Shown here in pieces: positions 32,933 through 42,509 of a DNA stretch of 64,000 bases. The position numbers and the translations under genes are program-made. Under the pieces are notes generated by a model. It was not told the origin of the DNA, made no database searches, and saw only the letters and a list, made by a program, of their open reading frames with translations. Source of the stretch: RGIG4034 sp045576455 (GTDB lineage Bacteria; Bacillota; Clostridia; Lachnospirales; Lachnospiraceae); assembly GCA_045576455.1 (NCBI GenBank), contig JAZNGM010000035.1, positions 1 through 64,000 on the forward strand, read 5' to 3'. Position 1 is the first letter of the stretch; each line of letters opens with the position of its first letter.

Positions 32933-33769
32933 TTATACCAAGCTTGTTCTGTTTAACACCTTGTTACTGATAGCACCTAACCCTACACTAAACATCGCAC
33001 CACCGGCTATGCAGAGAATCACATGGATTATCGTAGCATTAAGCGGTGTAAGCATAGGAATCATCATAAACATAAACATTCCTACCATGAATGAAAGTAT
33101 AAGGGAAAGCCATAATTTTTGCTTTCCAATAACGCTCATGATGATATATATCGGAACAAAAACACTGACAAGAAGAAGCTTAGACAAAATACACATTACT
33201 GCATTTCCAACATTAAAACCTGCCATATCAAAAGGAAGTCCTACAATGGCACCCCCTAACATTGAACCGGCAAAAAAAGCAAAAATCATCAAAGCTCCAC
33301 CTATAAAACATACTATGGTTTTCGATATTACATAATCGCTTTTTTTAGCCCGCACCGTAAATAGATTTTTAACATAACCACTTCTAAAATCCTGTGCAAT
33401 AAATACGCATACCAGAACAGCAATCAAAAAATATAACATGTTAATATTACACATAGAAACCAAATCCATGCTCATACCGGCACCGGCATCCGCTGTCATG
33501 CCACCCAGTGCCGCATCATTTGCACTGACTGTACCGATTATCTGCCATACATTGTCAAATCCTTCTATTATAGTTTCTTCCCCTGTTTGAGGATTTACAG
33601 AAATACTTCCATCCATCATCGTCGTCATAACAAGTATGATTATGGACATAAGAAAACAAGTTCCTACAATAATATATACAAACGGCATGGTAAACATTCT
33701 GCGAAAATCCACTCTCAACATACTGCTGAGTCTCTTTTTGAACGTGTTATGTTCAAATCCCTTTTCCAT
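32933..33769 (-). CDS. ABC-2 type transporter permease (copy A)
   Basis: A 278-residue permease with about six helices: one near residues 30-50, then an extracellular loop, and five from about 110 on. The first cytoplasmic part has SSMLRVDFRRMFTMPFVYI and the mid part FIAQDFRSGYVKNLFTVRAKKSDYVISKTI, as in bacitracin/lantibiotic self-protection exporters (BcrB/LanE/G-like). It begins one base after the stop of its ATPase (TAATATG). It is the last gene of a four-gene run that holds the same pair twice. Confidence 0.85.
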   Translation of the reverse strand: MEKGFEHNTFKKRLSSMLRVDFRRMFTMPFVYIIVGTCFLMSIIILVMTTMMDGSISVNPQTGEETIIEGFDNVWQIIGTVSANDAALGGMTADAGAGMSMDLVSMCNINMLYFLIAVLVCVFIAQDFRSGYVKNLFTVRAKKSDYVISKTIVCFIGGALMIFAFFAGSMLGGAIVGLPFDMAGFNVGNAVMCILSKLLLVSVFVPIYIIMSVIGKQKLWLSLILSFMVGMFMFMMIPMLTPLNATIIHVILCIAGGAMFSVGLGAISNKVLNRTSLV

Positions 33770-33770
33770 A

Positions 33771-34670
33771 TTATTTACCCTCCTTCATAAGATCTATATA
33801 GTACTCTTCAAGACCAATTTTATCCTTTTTTATTTCACTGATAAGGATTTCTTTTTCATACAGATACGTCACAATCTCTTCAGGTGCTACCATATCATAT
33901 ACTCTCAGATACCCTGCTTCATCTTCCTCTACACGGGAATACTTACTGCTAAGCAAGTCTTTTGCAGCATTCATATCCTTAGCCTTAAGTGCAGTATATG
34001 TACGGCAACTTGCTTCCAATTCCTCTGCCGTCATTTCGCAAAGCATTTTTCCGCCACGGATAATTCCGTAATGCGTAGCGACTTTTTCAAGCTCACCGAG
34101 AATATGGGAGGATACTATGATTGTTACCCCATGATTTTCTGCCAGGTCAACAAATACCTCCCGCATAATACGCATGCCGTCCGCATCTAGTCCATTAATC
34201 GGCTCATCAAGTACCAACAACGTAGGATTACCAAGCAGTGCCATGGCAATACCAATTCTCTGTTTCATACCAAGAGAACAATTTTTGTACTTGTTGGAAG
34301 CAGCCCCTTCCATCCTAACCATTTTAAGAACCTTTACAATCTCGGCATCTGCGTTTTTTATGTTAAGATTTGCGGCTTGAAGTTTCATGTTATTCCATAC
34401 GCTGTAATTTGGAAAACAACCCGGCGCTTCAATAAGCACTCCCATTTTTGCCCTTACATCTGCATCCGTATGATTTCTTCCAAACAATTTTACCGTTCCG
34501 CCGCTTTCATGAATCAAGCCGCAAATAATTTTTTCTGTTGTGGATTTTCCACTTCCGTTTTCACCGATAAAACCATAAATAGCACCTTTGGGTACTGTCA
34601 TATTAAGACCACTGAGGGCTTGCTTTTGACCAAAGTTTTTAGTTAGATTTCTGATTTCCACTGCATTCAT
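33771..34670 (-). CDS. ABC transporter ATPase, BcrA/LanF-like (copy A)
   Basis: A 299-residue ATPase. Walker A GENGSGKSTTEKIICGL (with the TEK variant), Q-loop MGVLIEAPGCFPN, signature CSLGMKQRIGIAMAL, Walker B LLVLDEPINGLD and H-loop SSHILGE. The ALIENxGxYPN-like Q-loop region is typical of the BcrA/LanF group that removes peptide antibiotics or lipids from the membrane. The start at 34670 has AAGGAGGG before it; the longer upstream frame lacks one. It pairs with permease copy A. Confidence 0.92.
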   Translation of the reverse strand: MNAVEIRNLTKNFGQKQALSGLNMTVPKGAIYGFIGENGSGKSTTEKIICGLIHESGGTVKLFGRNHTDADVRAKMGVLIEAPGCFPNYSVWNNMKLQAANLNIKNADAEIVKVLKMVRMEGAASNKYKNCSLGMKQRIGIAMALLGNPTLLVLDEPINGLDADGMRIMREVFVDLAENHGVTIIVSSHILGELEKVATHYGIIRGGKMLCEMTAEELEASCRTYTALKAKDMNAAKDLLSSKYSRVEEDEAGYLRVYDMVAPEEIVTYLYEKEILISEIKKDKIGLEEYYIDLMKEGK

Positions 34671-34687
34671 TAATAAGCCCTCCTTCA

Positions 34688-35530
34688 TTAATACACATCG
34701 CATTTTGAGAGAATGCGTGTGCCAAGTACATTGTAAATAACCGTCCATACCAAAGAAACTACAATGCAGGTAAGCAAAGTCCCTATATTGCTTACAAGAC
34801 ATGCATTAACCGACGAGCCATATAAAAAGAGATTTAAGAAAGCCGTCGGAATTGACAGATTTTCCACAACTGCAGCCACACCAATAATAAGAATACCTGT
34901 ACCAAAGAAAAAACTGGATGCTATGGATATACCAAAATATTTTCTAAAAATGATATTGAGAAACGTATATAAGCTTGCCCAACCAAGACTCATAATTATT
35001 TTCCCTAAAATGGCAAGAATCAGGGAACCTACATTTACTTTAAGGGAGTAGCCGGCAAAGATTCCTCCTATCGTACCTCCTATAAGATATGTAACGCACA
35101 TACAAGCCATAGCAAAAGCGCATACCAGTGTTTTGGAAATCATATAATCCTGTTTTTTTGCATGCGTAGTGAAAAGCTGCTTTACATATCCGCTTTTATA
35201 ATCATGCCCAATAAAAATGGACACCATGATACCGCCAAAAATAAATACCATATTCATATTTGCATAATCTGCAATAGTGTTAATTACATAAAGAGGTTTT
35301 AATGCAGCCATAATCTGCCATACATTGGAATATAACGGTTCCATGGTATTTCCGTTAGCATCCGGCATCATAGTCATAGCCGATACCATAGCCGGAATTA
35401 TAGCAGCAATTATAAGAAAAATATAAAACATTGGCGTGTGGAATAATCGGTAAAAATCTACGCCAAGCATACCTTTAATTCTTTCCGAAAAGCTCGGTGA
35501 TTCGAACTTTAATTTACGTGTGCCTGTCAT
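34688..35530 (-). CDS. ABC-2 type transporter permease (copy B)
   Basis: A 280-residue permease with the same topology as copy A: an N-terminal helix (about 30-52), an extracellular loop, and five later helices. GMLGVDFYRLFHTPMFYIFL and IGHDYKSGYVKQLFTTHAKKQDYMISKTLV match the equivalent parts of copy A, showing an old duplication. It begins at a TAATATG junction with its ATPase, as copy A does. Confidence 0.85.
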   Translation of the reverse strand: MTGTRKLKFESPSFSERIKGMLGVDFYRLFHTPMFYIFLIIAAIIPAMVSAMTMMPDANGNTMEPLYSNVWQIMAALKPLYVINTIADYANMNMVFIFGGIMVSIFIGHDYKSGYVKQLFTTHAKKQDYMISKTLVCAFAMACMCVTYLIGGTIGGIFAGYSLKVNVGSLILAILGKIIMSLGWASLYTFLNIIFRKYFGISIASSFFFGTGILIIGVAAVVENLSIPTAFLNLFLYGSSVNACLVSNIGTLLTCIVVSLVWTVIYNVLGTRILSKCDVY

Positions 35531-35531
35531 A

Positions 35532-36434
35532 TTATTTCTCCTCCTTTGCTGACATCAGTTCAACATAATATTCTTCAAGACCAATCTTATTCTTTTTGAT
35601 TTCGTTAACTACATGTCCATTTTTAAACAGAAAATCTACAATGCTTTCTGTATCGTTTACATCATAAACACGAAGATATTCATCCTCTTCTTTTACACTG
35701 TTATACTTTTCTTTCAGTACGGTTTTCGCTCCCTGCATATCCCTGGTTTTAAGGGAAACAAATACCTGCGCCCGATTATCCATTTCTTCAGCAGAAAGTT
35801 CCATAATCATTTTTCCCTGACGGATAATACCGTAGTGTGTAGCAATCTTTTCTAATTCACCCAGTATGTGGGAAGAGATTAAAACCGTACAACCATAATT
35901 CTTAGTAATATCCACTAAAATCTCACGCATAATTCTCATACCGTCAGTATCCAAACCATTTATAGGTTCATCCAAAATAAGAAGTGCAGGATTTCCAAGA
36001 AGTGCCATGGCAATACCGATTCTCTGTTTCATACCAAGAGAACAGCTCTTAAATTTTATATTTGCCGAATCCTCCATACGTACAATATTAAGTACCCGGT
36101 TGATTTCTTCATCCGGATTTTTAAGACCCAGATTTATGGTCTGCATACGAAGATTCTGATACACACTGGAATTTGGAAAACATCCTGCGTTTTCAATAAG
36201 CGCACCTACTCTTACCCTGACACCGGCGTCCGTATAATCTTTACCAAATAGTTTTATTTCTCCTCCATCCGGAACAAGATGTCCGCATATAAGTTTTTCC
36301 GTTGTGGATTTTCCACTTCCGTTTTCACCAATAAATCCGTAAATGGCACCTACCGGAACCGTCATATTAAGATTATCTACCGCATACATACCACGAAAAC
36401 TTTTTGATAAATTTCTGATTTCAATAGCATTCAT
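35532..36434 (-). CDS. ABC transporter ATPase, BcrA/LanF-like (copy B)
   Basis: A 300-residue ATPase closely related to copy A: GENGSGKSTTEKLICGH, VGALIENAGCFPN, CSLGMKQRIGIAMALLGN, LLILDEPINGLDTDG, SSHILGELEKIATHYG. It is the first gene of the four-gene run (ATPase B, permease B, ATPase A, permease A). The set may form one heteromeric exporter or two parallel ones. No two-component system or lantibiotic gene is adjacent, so the inducer is not evident. GGAGGAAAGG precedes the ATG. Confidence 0.92.
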   Translation of the reverse strand: MNAIEIRNLSKSFRGMYAVDNLNMTVPVGAIYGFIGENGSGKSTTEKLICGHLVPDGGEIKLFGKDYTDAGVRVRVGALIENAGCFPNSSVYQNLRMQTINLGLKNPDEEINRVLNIVRMEDSANIKFKSCSLGMKQRIGIAMALLGNPALLILDEPINGLDTDGMRIMREILVDITKNYGCTVLISSHILGELEKIATHYGIIRQGKMIMELSAEEMDNRAQVFVSLKTRDMQGAKTVLKEKYNSVKEEDEYLRVYDVNDTESIVDFLFKNGHVVNEIKKNKIGLEEYYVELMSAKEEK

Positions 36435-36542
36435 TCTTTTATCTTCCTTTCCTCCATATACTCCCTTACTATGTATGTATACTTATTTTGTTTTTATTGT
36501 TTTTCTGAAATGTTAAAGTTTTGTTAACGGAGGAAATTAATT

Positions 36543-36573
36543 AAAAAAGAGACCCCGTCAGTGAGTCTCTTTT
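36543..36573 (-). terminator. Terminator overlapping the end of the diguanylate cyclase gene
   Basis: AAAAGAGAC and GTCTCTTTT pair over nine bases, with a T-tract on the minus strand. The upstream arm encodes the last codons of the gene. Confidence 0.75.
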
Positions 36574-38477
36574 ACTTTTTTCCGCTTACGCTTGTTATCA
36601 TACATTCTTCCATCCGCAAGCTTTAATATTTTCTTGTAATTTTCTTCTTCCTGTAAAGTTGCAAAACCAAAAGAAAACCGCAGTGAAACACTTACTTCAT
36701 CACTCAGGCGGGCAGCACTGTTATGCTGGATATAGTGTAAGGTTTCGATGGTATCGTTAAGTTCCTGTTCACTATTATAGTTATACAAAAACAGAACAAA
36801 CTCATCTCCGCCAAATCTTGAAGAAATGCAACTACCTGTTCCGAAAGATTCTAATACAGCAGCTATTTTCTTAAGATAAATATCACCTTTGTCATGTCCG
36901 TAGCAATCATTAATTTCTTTTAATCCGTCGGCATCTATCATTATTAACATGGCATGACCGATAGTCTCTTTTTTATCAATAAGCGGTAATACCCTGTTTT
37001 CAAACCCTCTTCTGTTATATAAACCGGTTAAGAGATCCATATCTCTTTCTGCCTCTGCCTGTCTACGCTTAATAATTTCTTCCGTTACATCAATTACAAT
37101 ACCGAATACATCTTTATCCTGCGTAATCTCTTCAAATCTTACAAATACTTCCTTATCCTCTGCAAGACAATATAAACCATCTTCTCCGGGAACAGGATTA
37201 TTGCGTATAGCATCGATATATTCCCTAAATAATTTGTAATCCGCAAACAGCTCCTGCTCTTTACTTCTATCCAATCTCAATATCGTCGGAACACACTCTG
37301 TATAACGCACATGCTTCATATTCTCATTGTATTCATATACGCCGATATTCATATTTGTTTTGTTAAGTACATAGGAAATCTTATCCGTATTTGACAAAAG
37401 ACTTTGGACCATTTCATTAATATGTGTACTAAGCTCTGAAAACTCCAGACTGGTCTTTACATCAACTCTTTCATCCAAATTACCTTTGGTAATCGCACGC
37501 AATTTTTTATTTACATTATATATGCCGTCAATTACAAATCTGTTCATATATCCGGTAACGGCAAATACAAGAATTAACGCAATGGAGATAAGTCCCATGG
37601 CAAGTCCGGCAATAATATCCGGGATTCTCTGGTAAAGTACATCATTGGAAATAACCCGTCCTATATAATTATCCCCGATTTGCGTAAATACACAGTAAGA
37701 ATCCACACCATCTACTTTCGTGTGAAATCCGTCCGCACGTTTCTTAAAATCATCTTGTTTAAAACCTATGTCGACAAAATTCTTTCCAACATTTTCAGAT
37801 ACCGTAGCACCGACAATATCACCCGTTTCAGCACTAATGGCATAAAAACTTACCCCTATATTTACTCTTAATAGTGAAAAAATGTAAGACAGTTCATTTT
37901 TTTCCGTAACGCGCATTACATTTACGGGTTCCATGCCGACTTGGACTATAAATTCTTTGTTTTCACTCCAAAGTGCAGAATACTGCATCATTTTACTTTC
38001 CGCAGTATTGGGTGTTATATCCTGACACAAACGTAATGTTTTATCTTTAAGCATCGGTTTAAAAAATGCCATCTGTTCTCCGGAATCAAAAGTATAGCCA
38101 TAATATTCCGGATGCGTTCCGGTATATATACATCCATTTTCATCAAAGATATGTATTTCATCTACTTCCATAAACTCCGCTATCTTCTTAAGCTCGTTTA
38201 CATCATAAAGGACAGAAGAGTGATGCTCTATTAGATAGGCAATCGCTTCCGCATTTTTTAAGCAGGTCTGACTATATTCTTCTTCAACTTCATTAAGGTC
38301 TCTTTGGTTTTCTTCCAATAATTGTTTCATTTGGTTAAAAGTTGCATCCGCATTTTCACGGGCCCCTCTTTGCTCATTCAACACCTGGACAACCAATGAA
38401 ATCAATAACAGGATAACAACAATAACCAAAGAAATAATCTGCATATATCTACAGACCATTCTTTTCAAATTAGACAT
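36558..38477 (-). CDS. Membrane diguanylate cyclase (Cache-like sensor, HAMP, GGDEF)
   Basis: A 639-residue protein: helix at about 12-32, extracellular sensor (about 35-275) resembling a double Cache domain, helix at about 280-305, HAMP (about 308-360), a PAS-like segment (about 370-460), and GGDEF (about 470-635). The active site SSRFGGDEFVLF is intact, so it should make c-di-GMP from two GTP. No clear RxxD inhibitory site precedes the motif. It opposes the EAL protein at 11838-13550. It is probably a single-gene unit. Confidence 0.9.
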   Translation of the reverse strand: MSNLKRMVCRYMQIISLVIVVILLLISLVVQVLNEQRGARENADATFNQMKQLLEENQRDLNEVEEEYSQTCLKNAEAIAYLIEHHSSVLYDVNELKKIAEFMEVDEIHIFDENGCIYTGTHPEYYGYTFDSGEQMAFFKPMLKDKTLRLCQDITPNTAESKMMQYSALWSENKEFIVQVGMEPVNVMRVTEKNELSYIFSLLRVNIGVSFYAISAETGDIVGATVSENVGKNFVDIGFKQDDFKKRADGFHTKVDGVDSYCVFTQIGDNYIGRVISNDVLYQRIPDIIAGLAMGLISIALILVFAVTGYMNRFVIDGIYNVNKKLRAITKGNLDERVDVKTSLEFSELSTHINEMVQSLLSNTDKISYVLNKTNMNIGVYEYNENMKHVRYTECVPTILRLDRSKEQELFADYKLFREYIDAIRNNPVPGEDGLYCLAEDKEVFVRFEEITQDKDVFGIVIDVTEEIIKRRQAEAERDMDLLTGLYNRRGFENRVLPLIDKKETIGHAMLIMIDADGLKEINDCYGHDKGDIYLKKIAAVLESFGTGSCISSRFGGDEFVLFLYNYNSEQELNDTIETLHYIQHNSAARLSDEVSVSLRFSFGFATLQEEENYKKILKLADGRMYDNKRKRKKVKETH

Positions 38478-38670
38478 ACATTATTCCCTCTGATGAAAAG
38501 CATATCCCCTTTACAATCTGCTCCTCATATCGACACGTTAACATACAAAAAAAACAGGCGACTAATGTTACACCTATAATGAGCATGACACAAAATCATA
38601 AAATTTGTCAATATGACAATTTATATAATATTTTATCTCACTCATCCGTTAACATTAATCGCCACGAATT

Positions 38671-41600
38671 TTATTTCTTTTTACGTTTGAAACAGTATAA
38701 AGAGATTCCACATAAACCAACTACCAATGCAATGGCTCCGGCCCATATATAAATCTTGTCTTTATTCTTTTTGTTCTTTTTACTATCTTTGTTATTATCC
38801 GATACTTCAATACTGATTTCATCGGTTTCAGAGTCGGGAACAATCTCTAATACATCTTCTGTATCTGTTGCATCCGTATCTTTTTCTTCTGTTCCGGCAA
38901 CAAATTCATAATCTTCCTGTTTGTCCTCTACAGATATCGGCTTTAAAGATATGTAGGTTACATTAATAGCTTTATCATCGCTTTTATAATTAAGATCTAA
39001 TTGTCCGCCGCTTACAACTACTTCTGCAATTGCAGTTTTTCCTGCCACTTGGAATTCTTGAATCAACAATTGTTCCTTATCCGTTCCATAATATGCATAA
39101 ACGGATGGTTTATTGGAACATCCCCAAGGATTTGCAAAACCTGTTTCCAAAAGATAGGTTCCGTTTTCAAGCTCAAAGGAGTAATCAATATGACGGTCTA
39201 TACCCATTTCATATTGGTTTTTAGTATAACGGTTAGTCTCTGTTTTACTCAGATCATCCTTTTTACCGTTATATTCATAACACCATGTGTTAGCAGTATA
39301 AAGTCCTGCACTTTGGCTGGCACCATTATATCTGTCTTCCGGGTCATCCACAACACCCCATTTATAACCTGTCTTCTTATCAACAGAATATATCTGTTCC
39401 GTTACGGAATTATGGGTTCCCAGCTTATCTTTTCCGGATACCGTTCCCGTACCATGATCACCGCAGTCTACAAAATAGCTTTGTATCCCAGACAAATCGT
39501 CGTCGTCGCTTCCCTCTTTTGTCTGCTTCTTTATAACTACGTCATAGGTTCTTCTTGTTGCATGATCCTCAGCTACCACTGTTATTGTATGTGCTGTGTA
39601 AATATCATCATTAACCGTGAGGGTAATCACTTTGTTTTCATCCGTCAGTTCATCATCAATATACATATAAGAATATTTAGATGGTAATTTGACTGAAATG
39701 TTAACTTCCTTTACGCTTTCATCTACCTTAACAAGGAATCTTTCTTTGCTTTCACTGTAATATACACTTCCCGTATCTATTTCCATGGATGTAATAGACG
39801 TATCTTTTGAAAGCGTATTTACTGTATAAAGGAAATTACATAATGCTGCAGATACTTCATTATTTTTACCTTCAAAAGTAAAGGTTACTACCGGTCTTTC
39901 CTCCCCGTCTGCTACCACCATTTTCATTTGGTCTTTAATAATATCGGTACTTACCGGAATAACAACATCATAATATCCGATAGGTTTTCCGCTATCTAAT
40001 ACGGCATCATATACAACATGGTCTCCCGCAAGAATGCGGAGTGTCTTTCCATCATCGGCTGCATTGAATGTAGCAAGTAAATCCGTTCCTTCAGGATTTA
40101 CAATCATGGTATAGGTAAAGCTTCCGCCTGCATTAGCATAACGTGATGTTCCATTTGCCGTTTTACCGGTTGATCCGTTACCGATTTCCGTCATGTTATG
40201 AAGAGCATCATTTTCATACTGTCCATATCCCGGCTGAACGGTATCCAGTTTCATATTTTCAAGTCTTGATGATTTTTTGTCTGCCAAGATTGCTGCTTTA
40301 TCAAGAGAGGTATGGTCATCCGAGAATTTAAGGTATAGACCATAACGTTCCTGATACTGTGAATAATGTGTTACGTATATAAGATTAGAGTCCGTGTTAA
40401 GTAAGGTAAACTGTAATCTGTCGGCATCCTCATCACGTACAAGATATTTATCTATATTGTCTATGAATTCCTGTACGGTATCCGTTTTAACCGTTACAGT
40501 TTCGCTTTCACTCGGAATATAATCCTCTAAAAAGCATCTTTCAGCAGGAATAGTTACCCACATACCGGTAGAAGAAAGTGCCATGTTTTCTTTACCAAGT
40601 AAAGCACTCAGTGCTACCGGACCATATTTAAATGCATATACATTTTCACCATCCGGTAAATTGTGTGCCGTAACCTTCATTGGTAACGTAATAACAATTT
40701 TGGTTCCGTCTGCAAAAGGACCTTCAATAATAGCATAGCCTTTTGACTTTTCTGTCTGATTAGCCACTTTATAATCATATGCCTGACCATCTACCGTTAC
40801 AGATGCCTCAGCACTAAGCCATTCCGGAAGACGTAATGCAATCGTTCCCTTAAAGTTACCTTTAACCGTAAACTCTGCGGTATCTTTTAACGGAATTTCT
40901 GTTTTTTGTTCAAGGACTACTTTTTTATCTTCCCAGTTAAGAATGGATGAAAAATACTGATTTACAATAAGTACATCATCTTTATGGAAATAATAACTTT
41001 CGCCAAGCTTCGTAAAGTTCTCCATACCGGAACCGGTACAGCACCAGAATTTCGTGAACTCTTCACCGTACACTTTGAAATAACCACTTGCCATCGGCTG
41101 GAAATAAGTTGTCATTCCGGTTTCAGGATTTTGTGAAGACAGAATAGAATTGATATATGTATTTTCATACCAATCTGCATATTTCTCATCTCCTGTAATC
41201 TTAAACAGCATCATACTTAATCTAAGCATGTTATAAGAGTTACAGGTTTCACAGTTACAATTTGTTCTTTCTGCATTAAGCACCTTATCAAGTCCAAAAT
41301 GCTCCCACTCACTGTTACCACCGGTAACATAGGTATGTTCATTCACTACAAAATCCCAGAATTTCTTAGCGTATTCAAAGTAAATCTCTTCTCCGAATAC
41401 AAGATATCTTTTTAATGCACCGATAAATTTTGGAATGGTTGTATTGGCATGGTGATTATTTAAAATATTATCACCGGCATTAGCCTTATATACTCTTTCA
41501 TATAGTACAATCTGATCAAATGCATGTGCAGCTTTAGCATGTTCTTCTTTACCGGTCAGAAGATACACATCATACATACAGTCATTCATTCCGCCAAATT

Positions 41601-42345
41601 CAATATTAAGAACTTTCTGGTGTAATTCCTCACTCCATCCGCTCGTTCTTCCGTATACCCAATCACCTAAATCCGATACTACTTCTTTTGCAAGACCTGC
41701 CACTTTTTTAGCATCTTTATCCGTCATATTCGCAATAGATACAAGGCCTGCAACTATTTTATGCATTGTATACCACGGAACCCATGCCTGTGTAATGATG
41801 TTAGTCATATTCTTTTCAATATTGTCAAACTGCTGCTCTACATTATTTTTATCCAGTATTTCTGCTCCGAAAATAAAACCGGTTCCGAGAGCATCCTGGC
41901 ACTCTTTCAAACCTTCTGTTATTTTTGTTAATTTATCCAGAAGTGCTTTTTTATCTTCTTTGGAAATGTTAGCTGTTTCATATGCCTGTACACATGCTGT
42001 CAGATAATGACCTAACGTATGTCCACCGATTAATGTAGACTCCCATCCGGCATATCTCTTTACACCTTTCATATCAAGACCCGCTGTTTCACGGAATCCT
42101 GCCAAGAGTTTGTCCACGTCAAAAGAAAGAAGATATACTACTTCTTTTTCAAATGCGTTCACACAATAATCATCTGTTAATGTTACGTCTGATAATAAAA
42201 ACTCCTTTGATCCTGATAAATCCATACTTACCTGACTCCTCCCTGTAGCATTTACTGTAATTTTTGGTAACGCCGAAGCTATAATCGAACTTAACATTAT
42301 TACAGCCATTACCATACAGATACTGCGAATTTTCTTTTTTCCCAT
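38671..42345 (-). CDS. Secreted, membrane-anchored GH127 beta-L-arabinofuranosidase
   Basis: A 1224-residue surface enzyme. Signal peptide at about 1-33; GH127 (DUF1680) catalytic region at about 45-680. The zinc-binding Cys site of this family is visible as E366-T-C368 (NCNCETCNS) and C435-C436 (FWCCTGSG), matching Glu338, Cys340, Cys417 and Cys418 of HypBA1. A beta-sandwich part (about 700-830), a cadherin-like/Ig-like domain (about 850-960) and a carbohydrate-binding module-like domain (about 985-1150) follow. The C terminus is an acidic linker, one helix and FKRKKK; no LPxTG is seen, so it is held by the helix. It would trim beta-linked arabinofuranose from plant glycans. An AraC gene is divergent. 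Confidence 0.9.
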   Translation of the reverse strand: MGKKKIRSICMVMAVIMLSSIIASALPKITVNATGRSQVSMDLSGSKEFLLSDVTLTDDYCVNAFEKEVVYLLSFDVDKLLAGFRETAGLDMKGVKRYAGWESTLIGGHTLGHYLTACVQAYETANISKEDKKALLDKLTKITEGLKECQDALGTGFIFGAEILDKNNVEQQFDNIEKNMTNIITQAWVPWYTMHKIVAGLVSIANMTDKDAKKVAGLAKEVVSDLGDWVYGRTSGWSEELHQKVLNIEFGGMNDCMYDVYLLTGKEEHAKAAHAFDQIVLYERVYKANAGDNILNNHHANTTIPKFIGALKRYLVFGEEIYFEYAKKFWDFVVNEHTYVTGGNSEWEHFGLDKVLNAERTNCNCETCNSYNMLRLSMMLFKITGDEKYADWYENTYINSILSSQNPETGMTTYFQPMASGYFKVYGEEFTKFWCCTGSGMENFTKLGESYYFHKDDVLIVNQYFSSILNWEDKKVVLEQKTEIPLKDTAEFTVKGNFKGTIALRLPEWLSAEASVTVDGQAYDYKVANQTEKSKGYAIIEGPFADGTKIVITLPMKVTAHNLPDGENVYAFKYGPVALSALLGKENMALSSTGMWVTIPAERCFLEDYIPSESETVTVKTDTVQEFIDNIDKYLVRDEDADRLQFTLLNTDSNLIYVTHYSQYQERYGLYLKFSDDHTSLDKAAILADKKSSRLENMKLDTVQPGYGQYENDALHNMTEIGNGSTGKTANGTSRYANAGGSFTYTMIVNPEGTDLLATFNAADDGKTLRILAGDHVVYDAVLDSGKPIGYYDVVIPVSTDIIKDQMKMVVADGEERPVVTFTFEGKNNEVSAALCNFLYTVNTLSKDTSITSMEIDTGSVYYSESKERFLVKVDESVKEVNISVKLPSKYSYMYIDDELTDENKVITLTVNDDIYTAHTITVVAEDHATRRTYDVVIKKQTKEGSDDDDLSGIQSYFVDCGDHGTGTVSGKDKLGTHNSVTEQIYSVDKKTGYKWGVVDDPEDRYNGASQSAGLYTANTWCYEYNGKKDDLSKTETNRYTKNQYEMGIDRHIDYSFELENGTYLLETGFANPWGCSNKPSVYAYYGTDKEQLLIQEFQVAGKTAIAEVVVSGGQLDLNYKSDDKAINVTYISLKPISVEDKQEDYEFVAGTEEKDTDATDTEDVLEIVPDSETDEISIEVSDNNKDSKKNKKNKDKIYIWAGAIALVVGLCGISLYCFKRKKK

Positions 42346-42391
42346 CGTTTTGCCCGTCCATATAAGAACATCTAATTTATGTTACGTTTTG

Positions 42392-42482
42392 ATTATAACA
42401 ACAATCTGTCCCGGAAAAAATGACGAAAGGTTTGAATAAGTGTGAAAAGGTTATATTCATTCCAAAACCAACGTGATATAAT
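42392..42482. promoter_or_regulatory. Divergent promoter region, GH127 and AraC genes
   Basis: On the minus strand TGTTATAAT (-10 at 42392-42397, extended form) serves GH127. On the plus strand TATAAT (42477-42482) serves the AraC gene. Neither has a good -35 box, as expected where an activator is needed. The likely operator lies between them. Confidence 0.5.
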
Positions 42483-42509
42483 AGAAAAAAAGGAGAAAAA
42501 GGTTAGATT

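Noticed and set aside
32808..33335. Plus-strand frame through the GC-rich element and the permease gene
   Set aside because: It is antisense to a clear permease and its first part only translates the hairpin repeats (Arg/Glu/Ser-rich); no ribosome site.
39001..39687. 228-codon plus-strand frame inside the GH127 gene
   Set aside because: Antisense to a well-supported enzyme; no family resemblance and no ribosome site.
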